A stretch of 64,000 nt of DNA from Prevotellaceae bacterium UBA1075 (GTDB taxonomy: Bacteria; Bacteroidota; Bacteroidia; Bacteroidales; Bacteroidaceae): the NCBI GenBank assembly GCA_002316015.1, contig DCCS01000040.1, positions 12,936-76,935 of the forward strand. The letters are read 5' to 3'. The stretch's first letter is position 1; every line of letters begins with the position of its first letter. Positions 17,901-26,243 of this stretch are shown piece by piece. The translations under genes were made by a program, and so were the position numbers. The notes under the pieces are model-generated. The model saw only the letters and a program-made list of their open reading frames with translations. It had not been told where the DNA came from and searched no databases.

Positions 17901-19528
17901 TCCTGCACCGCTATGCCTCGGCCATCTTCAGCAAGATGGAGGGCAGGGTCACAGGAGCATGCCGCGTGTTCGGCCCCTTCAAGAACATCAATCTGCAGGG
18001 CAAGGTCGTGGCCGAGGAGGCCTCGCTGCGCGTGGCCTCGCTGGGTGTCGATTACCACTTGGCAGGCGACAGCGTCATCCTGGTGCCCGACACCATACGC
18101 TTTCCCGGAGCCACCATCTACGACAACCTGGGCGGCCCGGGCTCTTCGGAGCATGCGGCGCGCCTGAGCGGCGAACTCACACACCGCCACCTGAGCCACA
18201 TGGGCTATGACATCCGCGTGGATGCCGACAACATCCTGGCCTACAACTTCCCGCAGATGGAAGACCTGAACTTCTGCGGCACAGTCTTTGCCTCGGGCAC
18301 AGCACACGTGCATGGGTATCCGGGCACCGTGAACATCGATGTGAAGGCCACACCGAAAAGCGGAACCACCCTGGTATATAACACATCATCGCCCACCACT
18401 GTCACCGACACCAGTTTCCTGACCTACGTGTCCCACGCCGACAGCGCCACCAGCACCGCAAAGCCCGACGCACAGGAGGCACCCGCCGCAAGCAACGACC
18501 TGCACCTGAACTTCGACCTGGATGTCACCCCAGAGGCCACCATGCGGGTTCTCATGGACACCAAGTCGGGCGACTACATCAATCTCTACGGCAACGGGCG
18601 CATACTGGCCAACTACTACAACAAGGGCAAGTTCCAGATGTATGGAACCTACCGTGTGGACCACGGCCTGTACAAACTCTCGATCCAGGATGTCATACGC
18701 AAGGACTTCACCTTCCGCCCCGGGGGAACCATCACCTTCGGAGGCGACCCGGGCAAGGCTGCCCTGCAACTCTCTGCCGTATATACCGTGCCCAACGTGT
18801 CGCTCGATGACCTCTCGTCAAGCAGCCTGGGACTGTCCAACACACGGGTTGACTGCATAATGGACATCAGCGGGGAGGCTTTCGCGCCCACGGTCACCTT
18901 CGACTTCGACCTGCCCAACGCCAACGAGGACGAGAAACGCATGGTGCGCTCGATGCTCAGCACCGACGAGGAAAGGAACATGCAGGTTATATACCTGCTG
19001 GGCATAGGACGGTTCTACAACCAGAACACGCAGATGCAAAACGCAGGAAACCAAAGCGGGACAGCCATGAACTCGCTCATCAGCAGCACGCTGAGCAGCC
19101 AGTTCAACCAGTTCATGAACAATGCCATGGGCTCACGCAACTGGTCGTTTGGAGCCAACCTGCGCACAGGGGAGAACGGATGGGACCAACTGGACATCGA
19201 GGGCATACTGAGCGGGCGCCTGCTCAACAACCGCCTGCTCATCAACGGGAACTTCGGCTACAGGGAGAACTACTACAGCACCAGCAACTTCATCGGGGAC
19301 TTTGACGTGCAGTACCTGCTCACGCCCAACGGCAATCTCTCGCTCAAGGCATACAACCAGACCAACGACCGGTACTTCATCCAGTCTTCACTCACCACGC
19401 AGGGCGTGGGCCTGCAGTTCAAGCGGGATTTCAACAGTTGGCGGGGCGTTTTCCGCCGCATACACAAGGCCAAGCGGCAAAAGAAGGCCGCACCCACCAC
19501 CCCCAAGCCTGTCCCCGACAAAGAGTAG
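14990..19528 (+). CDS. tamB: Translocation and assembly module protein TamB
   Basis: A very long inner-membrane-anchored periplasmic protein (1512 aa from this ATG). One N-terminal helix (IGVLIMLGGYLMLLGLTAI) is followed by an AsmA-like N-terminal part and a long repetitive beta-rich stretch. The C-terminal DUF490/TamB domain includes EERNMQVIYLLGIGRFYNQ and GNFGYRENYYSTSNFIGDFDV-type sequence. TamB spans the periplasm and works with an Omp85 protein in outer-membrane protein or phospholipid transfer. The start is chosen at 14990 because the promoter suggests transcription from about 14962; a GTG at 14972 in the same frame is the alternative. The stop lies 6 bp before a 22-bp repeat array. 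No tamA-like gene is adjacent. Confidence 0.9.
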   Translation: MRGLPHTRQLTNKTSRLIKALKYLFRIGVLIMLGGYLMLLGLTAIPSVQRWLADLVGNALAERMGTRVHVQRVRLGLPGRLIVDGLQVYDRRDSLMLHVPRVAAKIEVTPLFEHHICISNAQLFGARALLYHAVPDSAPNWQFLVDAFSPPHDTTPPSFDLRIRSLLARRCQVRYDRLYEPHIHGRFDHNHLSVTGLSVTAQLGCLTRDSLDVSLDRLACRERSGLELDKLKFRLKVFRDSLSLERLEMRLPRTSLTIPMLTATYQGLPRQDTPRGVWLSRIQASAQVDLTAVPADLAALAPSLRHMDRAVSLSAQARLDRDGQLSLHGLRLSLDGGTLALKASMQGTDLWGTPSYTAHIHGLSATHALWTRLPDWASALPPSMPQRLQPLGNTRATGQIYYSKRKARADMTVHTEAGTLQAKGHLDDGNHFQADLTLADARIGAFLGTASRAHQLTLSATATLRGKLHGQGNKPEVHASGNVQSISLRRHTYHDIPFHASMAGHDYRLALKASEQQGQVSLDARATLPPTGAKTFALTGSMEQFSPWALGLTDGLRDERITGQIQASVSLEEPGQPEGEAHIANLALSSPEKGRLDIGDISLTCHREAGLQRISMTSDMASLEASGTFRWKSIPKAVVSLAKRYLPSLVASPHAGEGTDDVDLDFTMRVRDTTVAARLTGTSLSIPEEAVIHGYIHSGVNLMELDGQIPRMRLGNEQLHNGSLRVECTGRNMQASVHAQRMMRGKPVDIDLAAYAENDRLVTRLGWDNQASPLQRGAVNLSAQFWKAHGGKTAVRASLNPSDIVISDSVWHIRPGVIHWHNGRADVSNVSLASSDRHLTLNGFVSSEEEDTLTVDVKDFDLAYLFNIVNFHAVDFKGFATGRVYGRTLTRQPQADAFLQVHDFSFNGADMGEMDVHINWGARPKTIQLDAYIQDPPARQQTMVRGSVTLGHGPGSGLDLDIDTRRMDLHFLHRYASAIFSKMEGRVTGACRVFGPFKNINLQGKVVAEEASLRVASLGVDYHLAGDSVILVPDTIRFPGATIYDNLGGPGSSEHAARLSGELTHRHLSHMGYDIRVDADNILAYNFPQMEDLNFCGTVFASGTAHVHGYPGTVNIDVKATPKSGTTLVYNTSSPTTVTDTSFLTYVSHADSATSTAKPDAQEAPAASNDLHLNFDLDVTPEATMRVLMDTKSGDYINLYGNGRILANYYNKGKFQMYGTYRVDHGLYKLSIQDVIRKDFTFRPGGTITFGGDPGKAALQLSAVYTVPNVSLDDLSSSSLGLSNTRVDCIMDISGEAFAPTVTFDFDLPNANEDEKRMVRSMLSTDEERNMQVIYLLGIGRFYNQNTQMQNAGNQSGTAMNSLISSTLSSQFNQFMNNAMGSRNWSFGANLRTGENGWDQLDIEGILSGRLLNNRLLINGNFGYRENYYSTSNFIGDFDVQYLLTPNGNLSLKAYNQTNDRYFIQSSLTTQGVGLQFKRDFNSWRGVFRRIHKAKRQKKAAPTTPKPVPDKE

Positions 19529-19534
19529 CAGTCC

Positions 19535-19607
19535 GCGCTGGCCGATGCATGCCGCCGCGTTGGCCGATGCATGCGGCTGCGTTGGCCGTTCAGCCTGGGC
19601 TGGACGG
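19535..19607 (+). repeat. 22-bp tandem repeat array 1 with palindromic end module
   Basis: Two complete 22-bp units (19535-19556 and 19557-19578) differ at three positions. The core is GCGTTGGCCGATGCATGC, followed by GGCT. A third copy begins with GCGTTGG and runs into a 22-bp near-perfect palindrome at 19586-19607 (arms CCGTTCAGCC and GGCTGGACGG). The array sits 6 bp after the tamB stop in the convergent tamB/HAD interval. Related arrays are at 33076 and 57721. Confidence 0.85.
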
Positions 19608-19800
19608 TCAGTGCGGCATGCCATTCGGGCGAATGGCCGGCACCACAGGCGCCGGGCATGTGTCACAACCCAGTTTCCGCCTGCCCCTTCTTGGGGCGTG
19701 AGGGAGGTGCCCCCCGAAACATCAAGAGCCTTTGACGTGGGAGAAGAGCCGCACGCGCTCACTGGGGCTGACCTGCCCGATGTGACGGGGCGCGTGCCCC

Positions 19801-20469
19801 TCAGCCTGGGGTGCGGCGTGTGAAGTCGGCAAGAAGTCCGTTGGCCCGCATGAAGTCAAGGTGAAGAAAGTCATCCTCCACACGGTTGCACATCCCGCTT
19901 ATCACCTCCCTGGGATAACTGGTGGCAAGTCCGATGGTGAATATGCCCGCGCTCATGCCCGCACGCAGTCCGTTGGGTGCGTCCTCGAACACTATACAAT
20001 GGTCTAACGGAGTTCCAAACACTTTGGCTCCCAGCAAGTAGCAGTCGGGGGCGGGCTTGGATGCGGTAAAGTCCTCGGCCGTGAGGATGCGGTCGAAGAA
20101 GGAGAGCAGACGGGCTGCCTTGGCCTCCACATTGCGCATCTTGCTCTTGTCCGAACTGGTCACCACGGCCATGTGCACACCATGGCGGCGCAGGTCGGCA
20201 AGGAAGTCCAGCGCGCCCGGGACAGACGGGAAGTCCATTGTGGCCTCAAAGGCGCTCAGCCTCCGCCTCACCTCCGCCTGTGCGGCGGGTGCGGTGATAT
20301 AGTCCTCGAAAATGGACTTCAGCGTACGTCCCTTCACCTTGAGGGCAAACGTCCTGCCGTCGGGAACCAGTTCCTCGCCCACCTGCGCCCAGAAGCGGGT
20401 GTACTGCCCCTCTGTGTCAACGAGAGTGCCATCGAGGTCAAAGAGGGCTGTCTCAAGATATTTCTCCAT
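19801..20469 (-). CDS. HAD-superfamily sugar-phosphatase/phosphoglucomutase-like hydrolase
   Basis: A soluble 222-residue HAD subfamily IA hydrolase. Motif I is FDLDGTLVDTEG with nucleophile D11 and general acid/base D13. Motif II is VVTSSDK, motif III the lysine of SKPAPD, and motif IV FEDAPNGLRAG. The small helical cap between residues 17 and 85 places it in the beta-phosphoglucomutase/phosphoglycolate phosphatase-like group; substrate unknown. The start is the ATG at 20469, because the 58 residues that could precede it are low-complexity and unrelated. It follows the J-domain gene by 103 bp and may share its transcript. Confidence 0.85.
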   Translation of the reverse strand: MEKYLETALFDLDGTLVDTEGQYTRFWAQVGEELVPDGRTFALKVKGRTLKSIFEDYITAPAAQAEVRRRLSAFEATMDFPSVPGALDFLADLRRHGVHMAVVTSSDKSKMRNVEAKAARLLSFFDRILTAEDFTASKPAPDCYLLGAKVFGTPLDHCIVFEDAPNGLRAGMSAGIFTIGLATSYPREVISGMCNRVEDDFLHLDFMRANGLLADFTRRTPG

Positions 20470-20572
20470 GAGTGAATCTTTTGTATGCGGTCTGCTTTCG
20501 TCTTCCTCCGCCACGCCCGGAGCGGCCTTTCCGCCGGAACACGCCGGCAACCCCGCTCCCGCGCCCTGCGGG

Positions 20573-21049
20573 CTACCTGATGCCACGGTACTTGAAGATG
20601 CGGTCCCTGGCCTCGCCCACAGCCTTGAAGAGGCGGTCGGCACGCGACCGGGTGTCCTCGTCCCGTGTGGCCACGCGGTCGGGGTGGTACTTCATGGCCA
20701 TGCGCCGGTAAGCCCGGCGCACCTCGTCATCGCTGGCGTCCGGGCTCACCCCCAGCACACGATAGGCCGAGAGCACCGCGGCCGGCACATAGCCAGGAGC
20801 GGTGCCCCCACCGGGCTGCTGCCCGTTGAAGGTGTCCCTCCCGCAATAGAAGCGCGCCTTGGGACGCTGGAAAAAGCCCTCTGCCAGCCAGCCGAGCAGC
20901 AGCCCCGCGAAAGCCCCCACGGCGGAGCGCGTGAAGAAAAGTCCCGCGACGGCAAACGACCACTTGAGGCTGCGAAGTCCCAGGCGGCCGCACAGCCAGC
21001 AACAGGCCAGTATGAAGACGAACCATCTGAATCCGATAAACATATTCAC
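20573..21049 (-). CDS. Membrane-anchored J-domain protein
   Basis: A 158-residue protein with two N-terminal hydrophobic segments (about 5-20 and 32-58). Residues 93-155 form a J domain with the HPD tripeptide at H122-P-D124 (MAMKYHPDR), preceded by AYRVLGVSPDASDDEVRRAYR. J domains stimulate the ATPase of DnaK-type chaperones. The layout resembles DjlA-type co-chaperones but lacks a TerB domain. The client is unknown. A promoter with a -7 box at 21131-21138 lies about 80 bp upstream. Confidence 0.85.
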   Translation of the reverse strand: MNMFIGFRWFVFILACCWLCGRLGLRSLKWSFAVAGLFFTRSAVGAFAGLLLGWLAEGFFQRPKARFYCGRDTFNGQQPGGGTAPGYVPAAVLSAYRVLGVSPDASDDEVRRAYRRMAMKYHPDRVATRDEDTRSRADRLFKAVGEARDRIFKYRGIR

Positions 21050-21130
21050 ATCTTTTTATATGACACTCCTTCGCCATGCCGCCACACAGGTGTACGCACG
21101 CACGCCATGCCCTTCCCTGTTGACGTGTGG

Positions 21131-21160
21131 CAAAGGTATGAAGTCTTTTGCGCAGCACAA
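21131..21160 (-). promoter_or_regulatory. Promoter of the J-domain gene
   Basis: The minus-strand -7 box TACCTTTG (21138-21131) has a TTG (21160-21158) 19 bp upstream. The predicted leader is about 75 nt. Confidence 0.6.
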
Positions 21161-21441
21161 GGTGCTGGCGTGTTATTTTTTCCTAATCCCAGGACACAAT
21201 GCTGCGGGCACAGACCGGGCCAAGAGCGGGAACCGGCATGTGGTGGCACCGGACACACCTGCCCCGACACCCCTGTGCGCGGCGGTGCCGGGAACTGCTG
21301 GCAGTCCGCCCCTGTGCCAGGCCGTGAAGCCCCCGCATCCCGTCCCCGCCGTGTGGACACCGCTTGTTACCGCCGCTGCAATGTGCTTGTCTTTGAGCAG
21401 GAAAAAAGAGTCAAATGAGACGGAACATAAAAGAAAAGGTG

Positions 21442-21449
21442 TAACTTTG
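21442..21449 (+). promoter_or_regulatory. -7 box upstream of the DUF1080 lipoprotein gene
   Basis: TAACTTTG matches TAnnTTTG exactly. No clear TTTG at the expected -33 distance. The ATG at 21457 lies too close to the predicted start site, which favours translation from 21514. Confidence 0.55.
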
Positions 21450-21513
21450 CGGAAGAATGTCCAAGGAAACGAGCACACAAGCATATTACAAACCCATAAA
21501 AACTGCAAGAAAG

Positions 21514-22383
21514 ATGAAGAAGACTATGTTGCTGGCCGCGTGTGTGGCCGTGATGGCCTCATGCTGCGGGGGCAAGAAGTGCAACTGCGACTGCGAGGCA
21601 TGCGCCAACTGCGAGCACAAGGCAAAGGACACCGCTGCCATGAGCGCCAAAGCCGAAATCGTGGAGAACGCCCAGTATGACCTGAGCAAACTGAAGAAGG
21701 ACGCCGAGGGCTACTACATCCTCTTCGACGGAAGCAGCCTCGACGGATGGCGCGGCTACGGACAGGACGCTGTGCCCCAGAGCTGGGAGAACGACGGCGA
21801 GAGCATCCACCTGAAGGGCAGCGGCACCGGCGAGGCCCAGGCAGAGGGAGGCGGCGACCTGCTGTTCGCGCACAAGTTCACCAACTTCACCTTCGAGTGC
21901 GAGTACAAGATAAGCAAGGGCGGCAATTCGGGCATATTCTATCTGGCCCAGGAGGCCAAGGATGCCGAGGGCAATTACCTGCCCATCTGGCAGAGCTGCT
22001 CGGAGTACCAGGTGCTGGACAACGCCAACCATATCGACGCACAACTTGGTGTCGATGGCAACCGCCAGTCCGCCTCACTCTACGACATGGTGCCCGCCAA
22101 GCCACAGAACGCCAAGCCGTTCGGCGAATGGAACAAGGCCAAGATTGTGGTCTTCAAGGGTACGGTCATCCACTACCAGAACGATGAGAAGGTACTGGAG
22201 TACCACCTGTGGACTTCCAAATGGAAAGAGTTGCTTGACGCGAGCAAGTTCCAGAAGGGTGGCGAGTTCCCCTATGCCTACGGCCTGATGATCGAGGAGG
22301 GTAAGAACGGTGGCTACATCGCCTTCCAGGACCACGGCGACGATGTGTGGTACCGCAACGTGCGCATCAAGGTGAACGACTGA
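21514..22383 (+). CDS. DUF1080 (3-keto-disaccharide hydrolase-type) lipoprotein
   Basis: The start at 21514 gives a lipoprotein signal peptide (MKKTMLLAACVAVMASC) with the lipid-anchored Cys at residue 17. A short Cys-rich stretch follows (KKCNCDCEACANCEHK). The rest is a DUF1080 domain: GYYILFDGSSLDGWRGYG, FTNFTFECEYKISKGGNSGI, SCSEYQVLDNANHID and the closing HGDDVWYRNVRIK. DUF1080 proteins form a concanavalin-like lectin/glucanase fold, and some Bacteroides members hydrolyse 3-keto-glycosides. The lipid anchor would place it on the outer membrane. The Cys-rich insert directly behind the lipobox is odd and could bind metal. It is a single gene, closed by a large hairpin. Confidence 0.88.
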   Translation: MKKTMLLAACVAVMASCCGGKKCNCDCEACANCEHKAKDTAAMSAKAEIVENAQYDLSKLKKDAEGYYILFDGSSLDGWRGYGQDAVPQSWENDGESIHLKGSGTGEAQAEGGGDLLFAHKFTNFTFECEYKISKGGNSGIFYLAQEAKDAEGNYLPIWQSCSEYQVLDNANHIDAQLGVDGNRQSASLYDMVPAKPQNAKPFGEWNKAKIVVFKGTVIHYQNDEKVLEYHLWTSKWKELLDASKFQKGGEFPYAYGLMIEEGKNGGYIAFQDHGDDVWYRNVRIKVND

Positions 22384-22404
22384 CCCCACCCGGCACTTTG
22401 CCAG

Positions 22405-22466
22405 GAACAGCCAGAGTGGCCATGCCGCCAGGTCTCGTGCCTGCGGCATGGCCACTCTCGCTGTTC
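22405..22466 (+). terminator. Long hairpin after the DUF1080 gene
   Basis: The arms GAACAGCCAGAGTGGCCATG and CATGGCCACTCTCGCTGTTC pair with one mismatch, extended inward by further CCGC/GCGG pairs. No strong T tract follows on the plus strand, so this may stabilise the 3' end as well as terminate. Confidence 0.65.
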
Positions 22467-22568
22467 ACGGGGGGGCTCCCGCGAGACGGCACGACACGGC
22501 CATGTCCCCATACCCGCATTCGCGCGCAATCAACAGGGACGGGCGTGACCCTTGCCAAAAAAATTGTG

Positions 22569-22576
22569 TAACTTTG
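22569..22576 (+). promoter_or_regulatory. -7 box of the GH31 operon
   Basis: TAACTTTG, an exact TAnnTTTG match, lies 40 bp upstream of the GH31 ATG. A TTG sits only 14 bp upstream, so the -33 box is unclear. Confidence 0.5.
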
Positions 22577-22616
22577 CGTATGATTGTGTTGTGTAACCAT
22601 ATCATCTGTTCATTAT

Positions 22617-25181
22617 ATGAGGAATAACATCAAAGACTGCCTCCGCACCGCGCTGGCCGCGCTGGCCGTGTGCGCGTTCCCGCTCACGGGGCAGGCGGAG
22701 GAGGGACTGAACCCCGTGCCCGCCCCCGAAGCCGTGGTCACGGAGGGCAACGTGCGCTTCACCGTGCTCACCGACCGCATGATACGCATCCAGTACAGCA
22801 GCCAGGCGAAGTTCGAGGACCGCGCCACCTTTGCCATCGTCAACCGCCGCCTGCCCGTGCCACATTTCACCACGGAGCGCGACGGCAAGTACCTGTACAT
22901 CCACACCGACAGCCTCGACCTGCGCTACCGCCTGGGCTCAGTGCCGCGCGAGCGGGACAAGTCGCCCAACAACCTGCTCATCACCTTCCGCATGAACGGA
23001 TTCACCTGCCAGTGGTACCCCGGAAAGGACGACGCGCTGAACCTGCTCGGCACCCACCGCACGCTTGACACCGCATGGGGCGACAACATGCGCTACAAGA
23101 TGGAGAAGGGACTGCTCTCCCGCGCCGGGTGGGCCATCATCGACGAGAGCCCACGTACCACCAGGGGCGACGGAAGCACCTCCTACGCGCTTGAGCCCAA
23201 CAGCGAGGGTTTCCCCTGGTGGGCCACGCCCGTGGACACCGATGCCACCGACTGGTACTTCCTGGGCTACGGGCACAACTACAAGCAGTGCCTGGGCGAC
23301 TACATCAAGGTGGGAGGGCGTGTCCCGCTGCCTCCGAAATACATCTTCGGCTACTGGTACAGCCGCTTCGCCGCCTACAGCACAGCCGACTTCAAGCAGA
23401 TTATCAGCGATGTGGAGAGGTACAGCGTGCCCATGGACGTGCTCATCATGGACATGGACTGGCACAGGGACGGCTGGACGGGATGGAGCTGGAACAAGTC
23501 TCTCATCCCCAACCCCAGCGAACTGATTTCCTACATGCACAAGCATGGCCTGCGCACCGCACTCAACCTGCATCCCGCCGACGGTGTATCGTCCAGCGAG
23601 GACTACTACGACGAGATGAAGGCCGAGCTGGGATACGCCAGCGACTACACCGCCACGCTGCCCTGGGCCGTGGAGGATTACAACTACATGAAGGCACTCT
23701 TCAAGAGCTTCCTCAGGAAGTACGAGCAGATGGGGGTTGACTTCTGGTGGCTCGACTGGCAGCAGCACCTGCTCGTGGACAACATGACACTGGGCGAGAC
23801 CTTCTGGTGCAACCACACCTTCTTTGAGGACATGCGCCTCAACCGCCCCGGGCTGCGCCCAGTCATCTACCACCGCTGGGGAGGCCTGGGAAGCCACCGC
23901 TACCCCATCAGCTTCTCGGGCGACACGTTCTCCAAATGGAGCACGCTGGGCTACCTGGCCTACTTCACCAGCAATGCCAGCAACGTGTGCTACACCTACT
24001 GGGGGCATGACATAGGCGGCCACCAGGGCGGCAGCAACGACCAGGAGCTGTACCTGCGCTGGCTGCAGTTCGGTGCCTACACGCCCATATTCCGCACCCA
24101 CGCGCTCAAGGACGGCAAGATTGAGCGCAGGATATGGAAATACAAGAACTTCACACAGCTCCGCGAGGCCGTGCGCCAGCGTTACCGCCTCTTCCCGTAC
24201 CTTTATACGGCGGCCCGCGAGACCTACGACACCGGGGTGGGCATGAACCGTCCGCTCTACTACGAATGGCCCGAGGAGGGCAAGGCTTACCAGTTTGAGG
24301 ACGAGTACATGTTCGGCCCCGACATGCTGGTGGCTCCCATCTACGAGCCCGCCCAGGACGGCATCAGCACCCGTACCATCTGGCTTCCCAAGGGGCTCTG
24401 GTGGGACATGACCAGGGGTGAGCTGGCCGAGGGTGACCGCACCTTCCGTGCCCAGTTCACACTCGATGAGTTCCCCGTCTATTACAAGGCAGGCTCCATC
24501 ATCCCGCTCTATCCTGTGCAGCGCAGCGTGGTGACCAATCCTGCCACCATCACACTCTACGTCACACCCGGAGCCGACGGCGCAGGAAGCCTCTACGAGG
24601 ACGACGGTGCCGACAACGCTTATGTGGACGGCGCGTGGGCACGCACGCTCTTTGCCCAGGAGCGCACCGCCAAGGCCGTGACCCTGACCATAGGCGCGCG
24701 CCAGGGCAGTTTCGAGGGCATGCCCCAGAAGCGCACCTGGCTGGTGCAGATGCCGGCCATGCCCGGGACGTGCGACCTGCAGGGCATCACGCTCAACGGC
24801 AACCCGGTGGATGCCTCACAAGTCAGCTACAACGCCACCACCCACCTGCTGCAGGTGAGCCTGCCCACCGGCGACCTCGCCCAGGCACTTTCCCTGCGTG
24901 TCCCACTCAAGCAGGAGCCTGGCTCGGCAAGCGAGGACGAGAGCGGCGGCAACCGCATCAATTTCGACAACAGCCACGGTGCGGTGAGCGTCAACGCTCC
25001 ACGCCAGGCCGCAAGCATCCGGCTCACCGTGACCACCGCAGGGGGCGCGTGTGTGGCCCGCGAGGAGGCGCACAACACAAGCAGCCTGCTCCTCTCGATC
25101 GCCTCGCTGCCCCAGGGCACATACATCTGCCACGCCCTGGTGGACGGCAAGAGCACCACCAGGAAAATCATAAAGAAATGA
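22617..25181 (+). CDS. Secreted glycoside hydrolase family 31 enzyme
   Basis: An 854-residue alpha-glycosidase with a signal peptide (LAALAVCAFPLTGQA). A GH31 N-terminal beta domain is followed by the catalytic barrel. The nucleophile is predicted at D380 in FWWLDWQQH and the acid/base at D436 in SFSGDTFSKW. A C-terminal beta domain follows. The last about 70 residues (ending LPQGTYICHALVDGKSTTRKIIKK, split here only as a description) resemble a type IX secretion sorting tail. Known GH31 activities include alpha-glucosidase and alpha-xylosidase; specificity cannot be read from the sequence. The start is the ATG at 22617 rather than the TTG at 22584 because the signal peptide begins there. Its stop overlaps the start of the SusE-like gene. 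Confidence 0.92.
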   Translation: MRNNIKDCLRTALAALAVCAFPLTGQAEEGLNPVPAPEAVVTEGNVRFTVLTDRMIRIQYSSQAKFEDRATFAIVNRRLPVPHFTTERDGKYLYIHTDSLDLRYRLGSVPRERDKSPNNLLITFRMNGFTCQWYPGKDDALNLLGTHRTLDTAWGDNMRYKMEKGLLSRAGWAIIDESPRTTRGDGSTSYALEPNSEGFPWWATPVDTDATDWYFLGYGHNYKQCLGDYIKVGGRVPLPPKYIFGYWYSRFAAYSTADFKQIISDVERYSVPMDVLIMDMDWHRDGWTGWSWNKSLIPNPSELISYMHKHGLRTALNLHPADGVSSSEDYYDEMKAELGYASDYTATLPWAVEDYNYMKALFKSFLRKYEQMGVDFWWLDWQQHLLVDNMTLGETFWCNHTFFEDMRLNRPGLRPVIYHRWGGLGSHRYPISFSGDTFSKWSTLGYLAYFTSNASNVCYTYWGHDIGGHQGGSNDQELYLRWLQFGAYTPIFRTHALKDGKIERRIWKYKNFTQLREAVRQRYRLFPYLYTAARETYDTGVGMNRPLYYEWPEEGKAYQFEDEYMFGPDMLVAPIYEPAQDGISTRTIWLPKGLWWDMTRGELAEGDRTFRAQFTLDEFPVYYKAGSIIPLYPVQRSVVTNPATITLYVTPGADGAGSLYEDDGADNAYVDGAWARTLFAQERTAKAVTLTIGARQGSFEGMPQKRTWLVQMPAMPGTCDLQGITLNGNPVDASQVSYNATTHLLQVSLPTGDLAQALSLRVPLKQEPGSASEDESGGNRINFDNSHGAVSVNAPRQAASIRLTVTTAGGACVAREEAHNTSSLLLSIASLPQGTYICHALVDGKSTTRKIIKK

Positions 25182-26239
25182 CCACACACAACATGAGCGA
25201 CATGACACACCACATACAATCACGCCACACACCTGGCAGCACACTGCTGCTGGGCCTGCTGCTGGCTCTGGGTACCCACACCACCGCCCTGTCACAGACC
25301 CGCCTGTGGATTTCGGGCTCAGCCGTACCGGGCGGCACACAGGAACTCACCCGCTTCAGCACCGGCACCACGGGCAAGTACGCCTTCAAGTTCCACGGCA
25401 CGCTCCAGCCCGGCAAACTCTATGTGCAGACCAGGGAAGAGCGCACCGCCAGCACCTTCTACTACGCGCCCAAGCAGGTGGACTCCAATATCGTCAACGA
25501 CGGGATTGCCTTCGCCTCCACCCGCGACACCACGGATGCAGCCTGGGCCGTGCTTTTCGGGGCCGACAATTACCGCTTCACCGTCACGCCCGCCGACAAG
25601 AGACTCGAGGGGGAACTCTTCGCGCAATGGTACGAGGCGTGGATCGTGGGCGGATGCGTAGAGGACAACCAGGGAAGCGGCTCGTCGGCCGGACAATGGC
25701 AAGTGGGCGCGGGGAAGGCCATGACGCGCTCCGAGAGCGACCCAAACGTGTGGAACTGGACAGGCGAACTGAAGATATACAAGTCGAATGTGGAATCCAA
25801 CCGCCTCAAGATAAACGGGCAATACGGATGGACACCCAAGGTGCTGCACCCTTTCAAGGCCGACCAGCCCCTCACGGCCTCCACCCAGTTCTGGTACTGC
25901 GGGCCAAACGACACCAAGTGGACTATCAGCCAGGACGGCTATTACTACATACGCATCAACGTGTTTGAGGAGACCATGCACGCCGAGTACCTGGGCACCA
26001 CCATCCCCGACGGCATGCAGGCCACCGCCGGCTGCGACGCACAGGTGACCGTGACAGGACGCGGCATCCAGGTGACCAGCAGTGCCATGGCCAACTGCCG
26101 CCTCTACACCACCGGGGGACACCACATCGCCACACAGAGCGGCACGCAGGTCACGCTGCAGATGCCCGCCCGTGGCACCTACCTGCTCTATGTGGACAAC
26201 GGGGAGAGTGCCTTCACGCGCAAGATTGTCACCGACTGA
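25178..26239 (+). CDS. Secreted SusE/SusF-like carbohydrate-binding protein
   Basis: A 353-residue exported protein with signal peptide (STLLLGLLLALGTHTTALSQ). The middle carries a SusE/SusF-like surface-glycan-binding module. The clue is AMTRSESDPNVWNWTGELKI followed by a KINGQYGWTP segment and later QDGYYYIRINVFEETMHAEYLG. The C-terminal about 60 residues (RLYTTGGHHIATQSG, then PARGTYLLYVDNG and TRKIVTD) look like a sorting tail similar to that of the GH31 protein. Its ATG overlaps the GH31 stop (ATGA), so translation is coupled. It probably captures the substrate of the GH31 enzyme on the cell surface. No SusC/SusD pair is nearby. A lipoprotein cysteine is absent, unlike true SusE/F. Confidence 0.7.
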   Translation: MTTHNMSDMTHHIQSRHTPGSTLLLGLLLALGTHTTALSQTRLWISGSAVPGGTQELTRFSTGTTGKYAFKFHGTLQPGKLYVQTREERTASTFYYAPKQVDSNIVNDGIAFASTRDTTDAAWAVLFGADNYRFTVTPADKRLEGELFAQWYEAWIVGGCVEDNQGSGSSAGQWQVGAGKAMTRSESDPNVWNWTGELKIYKSNVESNRLKINGQYGWTPKVLHPFKADQPLTASTQFWYCGPNDTKWTISQDGYYYIRINVFEETMHAEYLGTTIPDGMQATAGCDAQVTVTGRGIQVTSSAMANCRLYTTGGHHIATQSGTQVTLQMPARGTYLLYVDNGESAFTRKIVTD

Positions 26240-26243
26240 CCTC

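Larger units (their letters stand above)
21050..21513. other. Divergent intergenic region without a gene
   Basis: Between the J-domain gene and the DUF1080 lipoprotein gene. It holds one promoter on each strand (21131-21160 minus, 21442-21449 plus). Apart from these, GC-rich sequence with no convincing ORF or RNA is seen. Confidence 0.55.

Noticed and set aside
21457..21513. Earlier start of the DUF1080 gene at 21457
   Set aside because: The promoter -7 box ends 7 bp before it and the lipoprotein signal starts at 21514.
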